64,000 nt of DNA, from assembly GCA_938007935.1 (NCBI GenBank), contig CALLMD010000006.1:1-64000 (forward strand). Direction: 5' to 3'. Shown here in pieces: positions 10,847 through 21,470 of this stretch. The DNA comes from an uncultured Hellea sp. (GTDB taxonomy: Bacteria; Pseudomonadota; Alphaproteobacteria; Caulobacterales; Maricaulaceae). The translations under genes were made by a program, and so were the position numbers. The notes beneath the pieces are model-generated. The model did not search any database. It worked only from the letters and a program-made list of their open reading frames with translations, and was not told the DNA's origin. Every line of letters begins with the position of its first letter. Position 1 is the first letter of the stretch.

Positions 10847-11161
10847 ATGAAACAAATAAATGCTATAAAGGCGCTTAGCGCCATCGCTCATGATGGGCGC
10901 CTGTCTCTTATGCGCCGTCTTATACAAGCGGGGCCACTGGGCATGGCGTCAGGTGAGTTAGCGCAAGCTGAAAACATCAATGCAACCACAGCTTCTGCAC
11001 AGTTGCTTGTTCTATCAAATTCTGGATTGGTCAGCTCCACGCGTAACGGAAAAAGCATAGTATACACGGCCCGATATGAAACCTTTCAAAAACTTATAAG
11101 CTTCTTGATGGAAGATTGCTGTGCAGGCTCATGCTTCTCTAAGCCTGAGACGATACCATAA
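10847..11161 (+). CDS. ArsR-family winged-helix regulator
   Basis: Short wHTH: ALSAIAHDGRLSLMRRLIQAGPLGMASGELAQAENINATTASAQLLVLSNSGLVSSTRNGKSIVYTA. Confidence 0.82.
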   Translation: MKQINAIKALSAIAHDGRLSLMRRLIQAGPLGMASGELAQAENINATTASAQLLVLSNSGLVSSTRNGKSIVYTARYETFQKLISFLMEDCCAGSCFSKPETIP

Positions 11162-12399
11162 TGTTGATTGATGACATTGCCCTGACCCAAAATAGTGATT
11201 GCTATTGTTGGCCCATTGAACGTGCCAAAATTATCGACAAAATAAATGCGCAGGGTGCAGCCTATAATATGGACGAGATGCTTAAGGCACGCCCCCATTA
11301 CTTTGCCAGCACAGCCGTCTTTCTATCACCCGCTATTCGCGAAGCTATGATTAGGCAAATTCGCGCTATCGAGGAGGTCATAAAACTCCCCAAATTCGTC
11401 AAAGACATTCAAAACCGAAATCCCAGCTTCTCATATATCCCTGACACCAAAGGCGTCTTTATGGGATATGATTTTCACATCACAGATAACGGCCCGCGCC
11501 TGATCGAGATAAATTCAAATGCAGGCGGGGCTTTTATCGTCGATATGCTGGAACAAAGCGTTGGAACATCCTCTGGAAACTTTTCTGCACGTATAACGCA
11601 GATGTTTAAAGCCGAGCTTGACAGCTCAAGCCCTTCGCGCCCGCTAAATTCAATTGCCATCGTTGATGAGGCCCCAGAAGGTCAATATCATTATCCCGAT
11701 ATGTGCCTCGCAAAATCATTACTCGAAGCACAGGGTCTTTATGTGGTGATTGTAGCTCCCCAAGCCCTCACATTAAAAGACGGCGCGCTTTATTACGGCG
11801 AGGTTCAAATTGATCTGGTCTATAATCGTCTTACTGATTTTGATCTGACCGAACCGCAAAACGCCGTAATAAAACAGGCCTATGAAACGGAGGCCGCCGT
11901 GATAACACCTGCCCCGCATCACCATGCCCTTTTTGCTGATAAGCGCAATTTGACCTTACTTAGTGACCAAGAAAAACTTGCCGATTACGGAGCCTCCGCC
12001 GCCCTTCGTAAAACCTTAGAGGCTATTCCCAAGACGGTTATAGTGACCCCAGAAAACGCCGACGAGATGTGGGAGCAAAGACGTCAGCTTTTCTTAAAAC
12101 CAAAGTCTGGCTTTGGTAGTCGCGGGGCATTTCGCGGGGCAAAACTCACAAAGAAAGTATGGCTGCAAATTCTAGAAGGCGGATATATCGCGCAGGATTT
12201 AATCACACCACCCCTACGCGCTGTGACGGTGAATGGTCAAAAAATTTCGCTCAAATTTGATGTCAGAGTTTACACCTATGACGGTAAGCCGCTTTTATTT
12301 GCAGCGCGGGTCTATCAAGGACAGACCACAAACCTGCGAACAGCCGGAGGCGGCCTCGCCCCCGTTATTCATATTTCAGCTGCTATGAGGTGCGGATAA
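11161..12399 (+). CDS. ATP-grasp-like protein of uncharacterised family
   Basis: RLIEINSNAGGAFIVD, QRRQLFLKPKSGFGSRGAFRGAKL, FDVRVYTYDGKPLLFAARVYQGQTTN; start codon overlaps the arsR stop (TAATG). Confidence 0.6.
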   Translation: MLIDDIALTQNSDCYCWPIERAKIIDKINAQGAAYNMDEMLKARPHYFASTAVFLSPAIREAMIRQIRAIEEVIKLPKFVKDIQNRNPSFSYIPDTKGVFMGYDFHITDNGPRLIEINSNAGGAFIVDMLEQSVGTSSGNFSARITQMFKAELDSSSPSRPLNSIAIVDEAPEGQYHYPDMCLAKSLLEAQGLYVVIVAPQALTLKDGALYYGEVQIDLVYNRLTDFDLTEPQNAVIKQAYETEAAVITPAPHHHALFADKRNLTLLSDQEKLADYGASAALRKTLEAIPKTVIVTPENADEMWEQRRQLFLKPKSGFGSRGAFRGAKLTKKVWLQILEGGYIAQDLITPPLRAVTVNGQKISLKFDVRVYTYDGKPLLFAARVYQGQTTNLRTAGGGLAPVIHISAAMRCG

Positions 12400-12413
12400 C
12401 CGCACCAGTAGTT

Positions 12414-13250
12414 TTACTCAGCCTCAGCGAAGCCGCATTGGCGTTTTTCCATGGCGATTTGCTTGGTCAGGCGAACCGCGTTTTGGGCATAGGCCTCTGT
12501 CACGGAGCCACTATTGACGACCTTACCGCGCAGCGTACTGACATCTTCGCAAAGATGGAAAACAAGTTTTGAAGCTGACTTTTTAGCGCCGTCTTTGGGC
12601 GCAATCCAGTAAACAACGTCTTGACCATTTGTCGCCTCAGCTACGGCTTCTGTATCTTTGGCAATATCTTGCGCTTGGGCCGCGACTTCTGGTGAGCAAG
12701 CCGTGGTCGGCTGCTTGGCTTTGATTTGCGCGGCGCAAGCATTCATATCTTCAGTATATTGTTCAGTCGATGGCGGATTAAAATCAACCCCGACAACCGT
12801 AGCCAAAGCGGCCAAAGCAACGCCGACACCACCCGCGATTTTCTTATTCTTGGGGTCCATATCTTTATCAAGAAAGATCAAGGCCAATAGCGGAAGGAAG
12901 GCAATCACCGTGATAATGGCGCCCAGTTGGTTTTGAACGAAAAACTTGAACGGCTCGGCTTTTGTCGCAGGGTCATGCTTATTGGCCGCTTTCCACATCA
13001 AGCTACCCGCAATCGCGAAGACAGCGATAGCGATTAGGATACCAATTAAAAGCGGGAGGTTACCGTCATCAAACTTATTCTTCAGGAGCATCATAACCCC
13101 GAAAATCTCTGCGCCTATGGCGACGATCCAAGAAAGAGAGGCAAAAATACGAAGCTTTTTGGCTTTACCTTTTTGGTCCTGTGTGGCGGCCCAAGCTTTG
13201 GTAATATCTGTTTCGCCAGCTGTTTCTGCGGCTTGTTTTTCATCAGACAT
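12414..13250 (-). CDS. membrane protein of unknown function
   Basis: Several hydrophobic segments, Cys-containing C-terminal region. Confidence 0.65.
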   Translation of the reverse strand: MSDEKQAAETAGETDITKAWAATQDQKGKAKKLRIFASLSWIVAIGAEIFGVMMLLKNKFDDGNLPLLIGILIAIAVFAIAGSLMWKAANKHDPATKAEPFKFFVQNQLGAIITVIAFLPLLALIFLDKDMDPKNKKIAGGVGVALAALATVVGVDFNPPSTEQYTEDMNACAAQIKAKQPTTACSPEVAAQAQDIAKDTEAVAEATNGQDVVYWIAPKDGAKKSASKLVFHLCEDVSTLRGKVVNSGSVTEAYAQNAVRLTKQIAMEKRQCGFAEAE

Positions 13251-13352
13251 GTAAAGTCCCCCTTATGTCATAGACTCATTTAGAGGCGTTTTAGCAGAAA
13301 AGACAAAAAATGCGAGGGCAATTTCAGCTGCCCATGACCTATCAAAATCCGC

Positions 13353-14345
13353 CTAACCAAAGAGCTTAGACACGCTCTCATCATTGGCAATACGGCGGAT
13401 AGCTTCGCCCATAAGGGTTGCGACCGACACTTCGCGAATTTTTTCGCAATCTTTGACCTTTTGCGGCTGCGCAATCGAGTCAGAAATCACGACTTCTGTC
13501 AGCTGTGAATTCGTGATGCTCTCAACAGCCGGGTCAGAAAGGACGCCGTGGGTAATATAGGCTGACACGCTATTTGCGCCTTGATCTTTAAGAGCCTTGG
13601 CCGCTTTACAGATTGTGCCGCCACTATCAATAATATCATCATAGAGAATACAGCTACGGCCTGCGACATCACCAATAATATTCATGACTTCGCTCTCGCC
13701 CGCTTTGGGACGGCGCTTATCCACAATAGCAATATCGGCATCAAATTGTTTGGCGATAGAGCGCGTACGCACAACCCCGCCCGTATCGGGGGAGACAAAT
13801 AAAAGGCTATCACGGTCTTTTTTCGAAAATCTGTCTTTAATATCGTCAACAAAGACGGGCTGTCCAAAAAGATTATCCGTCGGGATATCAAAGAAGCCTT
13901 GTATCTGTCCCGCGTGTAGATCAGCCGTTAAAACACGGTGCGCGCCAGCTTTTGAAATAAGGTTTGCCACAAGCTTGGCTGAGATTGGCGTGCGCCCGCC
14001 CGTCTTACGGTCCTGACGCGCATAGCCAAAATAAGGGATAACGGCTGTTATACGCTGCGCCGAAGCACGGACCAAAGCATCAATCAGGATAAGCAATTCC
14101 ATAAGGTGGTCATTGGCGGGAGCCGATGTCGGCTGAATAAGGAAAATATCCTCCCCGCGGACATTCTCATTAATCTTGGCGAAAATTTCTTGATCACGGA
14201 AACGCTCAATATCAACAGAGGTCAGAGGTACATCTAAAAAATCGGCAATGCCGCGCGCCAAGGGTTCATTGGCGGTTCCGCTGATCAGTTTCATGTGCTC
14301 ATTCACCTTTGGAGCTATATTTATTGGGGCTTCCTTAAGACCCAA
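13353..14345 (-). CDS. prs: ribose-phosphate pyrophosphokinase
   Basis: [60 protein letters not shown]. Confidence 0.95.
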   Translation of the reverse strand: MGLKEAPINIAPKVNEHMKLISGTANEPLARGIADFLDVPLTSVDIERFRDQEIFAKINENVRGEDIFLIQPTSAPANDHLMELLILIDALVRASAQRITAVIPYFGYARQDRKTGGRTPISAKLVANLISKAGAHRVLTADLHAGQIQGFFDIPTDNLFGQPVFVDDIKDRFSKKDRDSLLFVSPDTGGVVRTRSIAKQFDADIAIVDKRRPKAGESEVMNIIGDVAGRSCILYDDIIDSGGTICKAAKALKDQGANSVSAYITHGVLSDPAVESITNSQLTEVVISDSIAQPQKVKDCEKIREVSVATLMGEAIRRIANDESVSKLFG

Positions 14346-14360
14346 AGACAGCGATGTAAA

Positions 14361-15146
14361 TCACTCAGTGAGGATTATTGCGGATATATTGCGGCCATAC
14401 CCTTTAACGTCCTGATGCGTATTATAACGATAGCTAAAATAGTCATCTGGCTGGCCATAAGTACAGTCCGGCAAAGCGTCGATTCGGGTGAGGCCTTCAT
14501 CATGGAGCCTTGCGAGTATAAAGCGCTTTAAGTCAAAATGAGGCTTATCGCTTTCAGTATTTAATCTGAAAAAACGATCATATGTTTCGTCTTCGGCGAC
14601 GAAGCTATCACGAAACTCATGACCCACTTCGTAATTGGGCTGGCTTATGCAAGGCCCGAGCACAGCGCGGATATTCTCGCGCGAGGCCCCAATTGTTTCC
14701 ATAGCCCGTATCGTCTCTGTCGTGACGCCAGACAATGCGCCTTTCCAGCCCGCATGACAGGCACCTATAACTTTGGCTTCTGGATCAGAAAATAGCACAG
14801 GCCCACAATCTGCGGATAAAGCCGAGATGGCCAAGCCCGTGGTCTTAGTTACAAATCCATCGGCCTGTGGCAAAGCCCCAGAGATTGGGTCCGTAAATGG
14901 CGCGTCAATAATAAGAACATCAGCGCTATGAATTTGTGACAGGCTCATCAGGCAGCCTACTGACGTGCCTAATGCGCCCGCTACTAAGGCCCGGTTAGCT
15001 TGTATATTGTCAGAAGCATCATCAGACCCGGCCCCGACATTTAAACTCTCATATTGGTTTTGGGAGACACCGCCTTGGCGGCCAAAAAACCCATGGGCAA
15101 CGCCATCATGGGATAAATACTCATGCGTTTTGAACGACACACTCAT
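14361..15146 (-). CDS. YfiH/LACC1-family polyphenol oxidase (purine nucleoside phosphorylase-like)
   Basis: SQIHSADVLIID, CHAGWKGALSGV, GPCISQPNYEVG. Confidence 0.9.
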   Translation of the reverse strand: MSVSFKTHEYLSHDGVAHGFFGRQGGVSQNQYESLNVGAGSDDASDNIQANRALVAGALGTSVGCLMSLSQIHSADVLIIDAPFTDPISGALPQADGFVTKTTGLAISALSADCGPVLFSDPEAKVIGACHAGWKGALSGVTTETIRAMETIGASRENIRAVLGPCISQPNYEVGHEFRDSFVAEDETYDRFFRLNTESDKPHFDLKRFILARLHDEGLTRIDALPDCTYGQPDDYFSYRYNTHQDVKGYGRNISAIILTE

Positions 15147-16252
15147 AAAATGTCTCTAAAGCCAAGCGGCACCATCAGGCCGTCGGATTGAAAACAAATC
15201 GCTTTGAATAACTCGCCCATTTCATCGGCTGCTGTGAGGCGGTGTAACTGCCGCCCTATTTTGTCTTTGGACTCAGGTTTCGCGCGCGACAGACTGACGG
15301 CGCGTAATTCGAGGCCAAGCTTAGATAAGAACTCTCGCTGATAGACAGGCGGCGTCACGGCCAGCTGGATTTTATGTGCAAGCTCAACAAGCGCCCCAAA
15401 ATCAACGCGCGCGGTTAAATCCGTATTGCCTGGATCAGAAAATACGCCGACTTTTTCATGACGTTTTAGGGCCTGTAAGGTATCGCCAAATTCCGTAGCT
15501 TCTGGTCCATAATCAATAAATAGGGCGCGGCCCAAATTATCTTCGAACCTTGCTTTGAGCTGATCTAATATCTGAGCATTTGCGGGACATATCTCAAGCA
15601 GCTCATCCGTCTTGGCTTCGCTCTGCGCCGCAGGTAATATCTGCTGCACGGTTTCAGATATAACAACCGGCGAGACGGCAAAGCGTAACTGCCTTTCCTC
15701 ATAAGTGACCATACGTTCTTGCCAGCCCCCTGCCCCTGCAAAAGGGTCTTTTTGAATGAACTGACGGATAGGCAAGCAATCCAAAAACTCATTGCCTATG
15801 ATAAGGGTTACGCCGGGCTCAACGCTGGCAATATCGGAGGCCCAGCTAACAGGACAAGGCGCATCAGCCAGAGTTTTAGCCTGAACAGCCTCTAACGCAG
15901 ATGATGCCTCGATGAGGGTCACGCGTACGGCGTTGAGGAAATCTGGGGCAAGTTTTGCGGCGCGAAGAATATCGCTCATCATTATCCCGCGGCCCGGGCC
16001 ATATTCAACGAGCTGCAACGTTTCAGGCCGTCCCATATCTTGCCAGCTTTGAATGCACCAAAGCCCTAACACTTCGCCAAACATCTGGCTTATTTCTGGC
16101 GCGGTTATAAAATCGCCATCACTGCCCAGCGGGTCCCGGGTCGGGTAATACCCATCAACAGGGTCCAGCAAGCAGAGCGTCATATATTCAGCGACAGAAA
16201 TCGGGCCTTCGGCCTCAATCTTTGCTATTAAGCGCTCTCTTAGACGGCTCAT
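15143..16252 (-). CDS. class I SAM-dependent methyltransferase, NDUFAF7/MidA family
   Basis: GDFITAPEISQMFGEVLGLW, LVEYGPGRGIMMSDILRA, IIGNEFLDCLPIRQF. Confidence 0.9.
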   Translation of the reverse strand: MSRLRERLIAKIEAEGPISVAEYMTLCLLDPVDGYYPTRDPLGSDGDFITAPEISQMFGEVLGLWCIQSWQDMGRPETLQLVEYGPGRGIMMSDILRAAKLAPDFLNAVRVTLIEASSALEAVQAKTLADAPCPVSWASDIASVEPGVTLIIGNEFLDCLPIRQFIQKDPFAGAGGWQERMVTYEERQLRFAVSPVVISETVQQILPAAQSEAKTDELLEICPANAQILDQLKARFEDNLGRALFIDYGPEATEFGDTLQALKRHEKVGVFSDPGNTDLTARVDFGALVELAHKIQLAVTPPVYQREFLSKLGLELRAVSLSRAKPESKDKIGRQLHRLTAADEMGELFKAICFQSDGLMVPLGFRDIL

Positions 16253-17142
16253 TAAGCCGCTTCTGGGGCTTGCGCTTCATCATTGACGCGCTTTGGCGAG
16301 ACGGGTGAGCGGCGAACAGCCCAAATAACTACGGCCAGTCCGATAACAATCATAGGCAGTGAATATGTCATACCACGAGTTAGCGCTCCAAATTGCGTTG
16401 CATCAGGCTCTCTGAAAAACTCGATGAAAAATCTAAACACGCCATAGAGAAAGACAAACATACCCGCACACAGGCCCGGTTTGGTCAGCGCTTTAAATTT
16501 CAGGCATAAAATTCGAAGAACAAGGAAAATCACGATACCTTCTAAAAAAGCTTCATAAAGCTGACTTGGATGGCGCGGCTGGCTATCAGGGGCCGTCGCA
16601 AAAATGAACGCCCAAGGCACATCGGTCACGCGCCCATAAAGCTCTTGATTAAAAAAGTTTCCAAAGAACCGAACAGCGAGAAGACCTAAGGGCGCGCCGA
16701 CAGCGGCCATATCAGCAATGCGAGCTAGGCCTAATTTCTTACGCCAATGGGCGTAGATGACGGCGGCGCAGACACCCAGAAACCCGCCATGAAAGGCCAT
16801 ACCGCCCTGCCAGACTTTAAAGACATCAAGCGGGGCCTCAATAAACATTGAAGGACTATAAAGCGCGACATAACCAAGGCGGCCGCCGACAATAATCCCA
16901 ATCAAGCAATAAAACATCAGGTCTTGAAGCATGATTTTTGTCGGGACTAATTCAGGCTGGCGCGTTGCCCCGCTCGCAATCCAAATATCTCGTTTTTTGA
17001 CAAGGCTGGCGGCATAAAAATAGGCGCCATATAGCCCTGCAATATAGGCTAGACCGTACCATTTAATTCCAAAATTTCCGATAGAAATCACATCTGGGCT
17101 AATCCAGTCAGGAAAGGGTATGGCGTTTATAAGGTCAATCAT
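16252..17142 (-). CDS. lgt: prolipoprotein diacylglyceryl transferase
   Basis: GGMAFHGGFLGV, RFFGNFFNQELYGRVTDVPWAFIFATAPDSQPRHPSQLYEA. Confidence 0.95.
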   Translation of the reverse strand: MIDLINAIPFPDWISPDVISIGNFGIKWYGLAYIAGLYGAYFYAASLVKKRDIWIASGATRQPELVPTKIMLQDLMFYCLIGIIVGGRLGYVALYSPSMFIEAPLDVFKVWQGGMAFHGGFLGVCAAVIYAHWRKKLGLARIADMAAVGAPLGLLAVRFFGNFFNQELYGRVTDVPWAFIFATAPDSQPRHPSQLYEAFLEGIVIFLVLRILCLKFKALTKPGLCAGMFVFLYGVFRFFIEFFREPDATQFGALTRGMTYSLPMIVIGLAVVIWAVRRSPVSPKRVNDEAQAPEAA

Positions 17143-17243
17143 GGATGAGTCTTTAATCTGCCCGCGTCAGTTTGTTCTGATTCACTACTAGAAATTCTGA
17201 TAGCGCGCACCTATCTTGAAAGAAAGGTAAAACGGAGACGATC

Positions 17244-17498
17244 ATGCAAAGCAAATCTCGCCCTCTAGATAATTTAACGAACTTAATGACCAATGCTGTT
17301 GGCGCGGTTAAAGGCGTAGGTGATGAAGTCAAAGCGATTGGCCGCTCTCAAGCTGAGCGCATGATTGCCGATCTCGACCTCGTTGGGCGCGATGAGTTTG
17401 AAGTTTTAAAGACAATGTTTGAAAAATCACAGACCGAGGTCGAAGCCCTGCGCAAAGAGGTGAAATCCCTAAAAGCCGCCCTTAAGAAAAAAGCCTAA
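17244..17498 (+). CDS. ubiK: UbiK/BMFP family accessory factor
   Basis: DLVGRDEFEVLKTMFEKSQTEVEALRKEVKSLKAAL coiled coil typical of the family. Confidence 0.85.
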   Translation: MQSKSRPLDNLTNLMTNAVGAVKGVGDEVKAIGRSQAERMIADLDLVGRDEFEVLKTMFEKSQTEVEALRKEVKSLKAALKKKA

Positions 17499-17509
17499 CT
17501 GGGCTGGAG

Positions 17510-18169
17510 TTATAATCCGATGACGGTCTGCGCGATACGTGGCAGGACTCTCTTCATCTTTATACGTTCTTGGGTCATCGCCAAGCAAATGCAATTTTCA
17601 TCGTCAGAAACTTGTAAACGATGGGTTTCATCATCGCTTACAATATGAAGATCACCTTTGCGGTAAACTTGGCCATTTGCAGTATAGCTCCCTTTCAAAA
17701 CAAGCACCCACTCTTCACCGTGATGAGAATGCTCGGGAACCGTTAACCCTGCTTTGGCATTAAAGAGATAAAGTCTATCATGTCCATCAAAACGGCGATC
17801 ACCGATAATATCATGTACAGCAACGCCGGGAATAAATCCGCGCCATTTTATATTCGTGAGAGCGTTATCTAAAATCAATTCAGGGTCATTATCATTCACG
17901 GATATTGCCGTCTTGGAGCTCGGGCGGTCTTGTTGTGGTAAAGCCGATATAACGCTGGAAAGAAAAGACGGTGATAAAGGGACATTCGATGTCTCCGTCA
18001 GATCTGACCCCACAGAGCTTTCTTCTAAGGCGATTAGGCACGCGACATCCTTAGACATCTTTTTTTGACAAGAAATCATCAGATGTTTTGCAAGACTAAG
18101 CTTACCTGCCACATAATCCGAGAGCGCATTATCAGAGATGAGAACTTTATTTGACTGCACGGGTGTCAC
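17510..18169 (-). CDS. chrR: ChrR-like anti-sigma factor with C-terminal cupin
   Basis: LSDYVAGKLS.. LIALEE N-terminus, cupin HSHHGEEWVLVLKGSYT; overlaps the ECF sigma gene. Confidence 0.82.
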   Translation of the reverse strand: MTPVQSNKVLISDNALSDYVAGKLSLAKHLMISCQKKMSKDVACLIALEESSVGSDLTETSNVPLSPSFLSSVISALPQQDRPSSKTAISVNDNDPELILDNALTNIKWRGFIPGVAVHDIIGDRRFDGHDRLYLFNAKAGLTVPEHSHHGEEWVLVLKGSYTANGQVYRKGDLHIVSDDETHRLQVSDDENCICLAMTQERIKMKRVLPRIAQTVIGL

Positions 18170-18834
18170 TAGAACCCGCCTTTCGACATATTACGCCTTA
18201 AGGCCTGAATGGCGCTTCGAACGCGGGTTTTTATTGTTCCGATTGGAATGCCAAGTTCCTCTGAAATTTCTTTATGGGTTTTAAATTCCATAAAGGCCAT
18301 TTTAATCACGACTTGCTGATTGTTATTTAGCCGACTAATTTCATTTTTTAAATTGTCTGAATTTTCACTCGCCATGAAATTGACTTCAGCCGATGGCACC
18401 TCATCATCAGCAATTATTTTCATCAGCTCAGGATCTCTGACATCCATACGGCCATGTTTGCGTTTGTGATCTATCCATCTATTGCGGGTCATACGGTAAA
18501 CCCAAGTCGCAAATGAAGCCTTTTCAGGATCAAAGGAACTGCCTCTTGTCCAAACTTTGATCATGACATCTTGCACGATATCTTCGGCCGTCCCAGATCC
18601 GACGCCGCGCGCCATCAACCATCCTTTGAGCTTAGGACCATAAACTTCGAAAAGGCTTGAAAGCGCTTGCGCATCTTGATGATTTGAAATCTGGTACAGC
18701 CAATTCGCATCACGCTTTGCAGCGCTTATCGATTTTGGTGATGCTTGTCTCTTATTAGACATGCTGGACGTCTCCTGCCAGCAATTAACTTGCTGCCTCT
18801 CTAGGAGTGTAATCGCGTTAGAGCCCAATGTCAT
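18169..18834 (-). CDS. ECF RNA polymerase sigma factor (RpoE/ChrR-associated type)
   Basis: AEDIVQDVMIKVWTRGSSFDPEKASFATWVYRMTRNRWIDHKRK; sigma4 EISEELGIPIGTIKTRVRSAIQALRR. Confidence 0.9.
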   Translation of the reverse strand: MTLGSNAITLLERQQVNCWQETSSMSNKRQASPKSISAAKRDANWLYQISNHQDAQALSSLFEVYGPKLKGWLMARGVGSGTAEDIVQDVMIKVWTRGSSFDPEKASFATWVYRMTRNRWIDHKRKHGRMDVRDPELMKIIADDEVPSAEVNFMASENSDNLKNEISRLNNNQQVVIKMAFMEFKTHKEISEELGIPIGTIKTRVRSAIQALRRNMSKGGF

Positions 18835-18895
18835 GAATATTCCAAAAAAATTATGTCGATTGTGAGTTAATTACGACGACATCAAGCAATTGGTT

Positions 18896-19702
18896 TTATT
18901 TGAAGATTTGCAAAGCCTCTAGGACAATCTTGCGACCACCTAAATACCAAAGATTTGTATGCTGCCCGCCTTCTATAATATGGGCAGATTTAGGCCCTTT
19001 ATAACCATCATATAATTTTTGCCCTTGAGAAAGAGGCACAACTTTATCGTCAGTGCCATGCATCCAAATCAGCGGGATATTCAGCCCGCTAAGGGCCTGA
19101 TCAGACAGATATTTATCCTTCATAAGAAGCTTGACTGGCAAGAACGGCATTTGCCGGCGCCCCATATCAAGGATGGAATTAAACGGTGCATCCAATATCA
19201 GTAATGCAGGCGGGTGTTGCTGTGCCAGTTGAGACGCGACGCCTGAACCTAGAGAGGTCCCGAAATAAACATGCCTTTCAGGATTAATCCCCTGATTAAT
19301 GATAAAGTCACGCTGCAAGGCAGCGGCGATTTCTATGTCCTTTTGAGAGGGGCGGCCATCACTGCCAGGATAACCTGGATAGCCAACGCCAAGAACGCCA
19401 ATGCCATTGGCCGCTAAGTCACGGTAGATGTCGTGATTACTATATACCGCCGAGCCATTACCGTGGAAAAACATAACCACCTTATGCTCATCAGTGGCAG
19501 GAGGCGCCCAAAACGCGGTTAGCTCTATATTGTCCGCCCCCTCAATCTTAACCTGCTCAAACCCCGTAAGCCCGACCGCCTCTGGCGTGAGGTAAATTTG
19601 AGGCGGAAAATAAAGAAAATTACGTTGCAGCGTATAAACAAGCGCAACCAAAGCAAGATAAAAACTGAATACGGCTAAAACAATTCGCTTTAGCCATTTC
19701 AT
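18896..19702 (-). CDS. membrane-anchored alpha/beta hydrolase
   Basis: VMFFHGNGSAVYSN, YFGTSLGSGVASQLA, GTDDKVVPLSQGQKLYDGY. Confidence 0.88.
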   Translation of the reverse strand: MKWLKRIVLAVFSFYLALVALVYTLQRNFLYFPPQIYLTPEAVGLTGFEQVKIEGADNIELTAFWAPPATDEHKVVMFFHGNGSAVYSNHDIYRDLAANGIGVLGVGYPGYPGSDGRPSQKDIEIAAALQRDFIINQGINPERHVYFGTSLGSGVASQLAQQHPPALLILDAPFNSILDMGRRQMPFLPVKLLMKDKYLSDQALSGLNIPLIWMHGTDDKVVPLSQGQKLYDGYKGPKSAHIIEGGQHTNLWYLGGRKIVLEALQIFK

Positions 19703-19705
19703 AAA

Positions 19706-21115
19706 TTATAGCGCCTTGATGACTTCTTCGACCAGCTTCTTTGCATCAGATAAAAGCATCATGGTGCGGTCTTCATAGAAGAGGTCATTATCGATACCTG
19801 CATAGCCCGGCGAGAGCGAGCGCTTGACGAAGAGAACCGTCGCCGCTTTATCGACGTCCAATATTGGCATGCCCGCAATCGGGCTTTGTGGGTCTATTTT
19901 GGCCGCTGGGTTGGTCACGTCATTCGCGCCAATCACAAAAGCCACATCGGCATTTGCAAATTCTGAGTTAATGTCTTCAAGTTCAAACACTTCGTCATAA
20001 GGCACATTGGCTTCGGCAAGTAGCACATTCATGTGGCCCGGCATCCGCCCCGCAACGGGGTGGATAGCATAGACGACATCAACACCTTCTTCTTTAAGCT
20101 TATCCGCCATTTCGCGCACAGCATGTTGCGCTTGCGCCACGGCAAGGCCGTAACCCGGCACGATAATGACCTTAGAGGCGTTCTTCATAATAAAGGCCGC
20201 ATCTTCTGCAGAGCCGCGCTTCACAGGGCGCTGTTCTTTATCGCCCGCTGCTGTCGCTGCGCCGTCTGCGCCAAAGCCGCCAAGGATAACCGAAATAAAG
20301 CTACGGTTCATCGCCTTACACATAATATAAGACAGGATAGCGCCGGAAGACCCCACCAGAGCACCTGTTACGATGAGGGCGAGATTGCCAAGCGTAAAGC
20401 CAAGCGCTGCGGCCGCCCAGCCTGAATAGGAGTTCAACATAGAGACAACGACAGGCATATCCGCTCCGCCGATAGGAATAATCAGTAAGAAACCAATCAC
20501 AAAGGTCAGGCCGAGCAATATCCAGAGCAGCATTGGATCCGCCCCGCCAGATTGCATTAACATTGCAATGACCACAGCAATGGCGATGGCCAAGACGATA
20601 TTAATCAGGTGACGTGCCGGCAGCATAATCGGCGCGCCCGACATATTCCCGTTCAGCTTGGCAAAGGCGATTACCGAGCCTGAAAATGTAATCGCGCCAA
20701 TACCTGCGCCGAGGGCAAGTTCAAGCAAGCTAAAGGGTTTAATCCCGTTGGCTGTCATAATACCGAAACTATCAGGGCTAAAGAAGGCAGCGACCGCGAC
20801 GAGCACCGCCGCCAAACCCACAAGGGAGTGAAAGGCCGCAACCAATTGCGGCATATCTGTCATCGGAATTCTCTTAGCAATTAGAGCGCCCAGGGCACCG
20901 CCAAGCGCGAGACCACCCGCTGCTAATAAAAAACCAGTTCCGCTTAATCCTGCGACCAAAACCGTGGTCACTATCGCAATGGCAATACCAACCATGCCAA
21001 ACATATTGCCGCGCCGTGAAGACTCAGGAGAGGACAAGCCACGAAGGGCTAGGATAAAGAGAACCGCTGAGACTGTATAAAGGACCGCGGCGAGATTAGC
21101 TGAAAGCTGCGGCAT
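19706..21115 (-). CDS. pntB: NAD(P)(+) transhydrogenase beta subunit
   Basis: VIIVPGYGLAVAQAQHAVREMADKLKEEGVDVVYAIHPVAGRMPGHMNVLLAEANVPYD. Confidence 0.95.
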   Translation of the reverse strand: MPQLSANLAAVLYTVSAVLFILALRGLSSPESSRRGNMFGMVGIAIAIVTTVLVAGLSGTGFLLAAGGLALGGALGALIAKRIPMTDMPQLVAAFHSLVGLAAVLVAVAAFFSPDSFGIMTANGIKPFSLLELALGAGIGAITFSGSVIAFAKLNGNMSGAPIMLPARHLINIVLAIAIAVVIAMLMQSGGADPMLLWILLGLTFVIGFLLIIPIGGADMPVVVSMLNSYSGWAAAALGFTLGNLALIVTGALVGSSGAILSYIMCKAMNRSFISVILGGFGADGAATAAGDKEQRPVKRGSAEDAAFIMKNASKVIIVPGYGLAVAQAQHAVREMADKLKEEGVDVVYAIHPVAGRMPGHMNVLLAEANVPYDEVFELEDINSEFANADVAFVIGANDVTNPAAKIDPQSPIAGMPILDVDKAATVLFVKRSLSPGYAGIDNDLFYEDRTMMLLSDAKKLVEEVIKAL

Positions 21116-21469
21116 TTACTTAGCCTCCACTTTCGCTGGTTTTTCTTTTTTCTTATACATAGCGAGCATGCGCTGCGTGACGAGGAAGCCGCCAAAGATA
21201 TTCACCGCGCAGAGCGCTACGGCAAGAACGCCTGTCCATGTGGAAAGTGATGAACCGCCCTGTGTACCTGCGGCCACAGCGATAAGCGCGCCCACAATAA
21301 TCACAGAAGAAATCGCATTGGTCACAGCCATAAGCGGCGTGTGAAGCGCGGGCGTGACTGACCACACAACATAATAACCCACGAAAATGGCAAGTACGAA
21401 GATTGTGAATTGGAAGATGAAAGGAGAGACAGCCCCGCCTCCCGCGAGTATTAATGCAGCTATCATCAT
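21116..21469 (-). CDS. pntA2: NAD(P) transhydrogenase alpha subunit, membrane part (PntAB-type)
   Basis: IFVGYYVVWSVTPALHTPLMAVTNAISSVIIVGAL; between pntB and the soluble alpha part. Confidence 0.92.
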   Translation of the reverse strand: MMIAALILAGGGAVSPFIFQFTIFVLAIFVGYYVVWSVTPALHTPLMAVTNAISSVIIVGALIAVAAGTQGGSSLSTWTGVLAVALCAVNIFGGFLVTQRMLAMYKKKEKPAKVEAK

Positions 21470-21470
21470 C

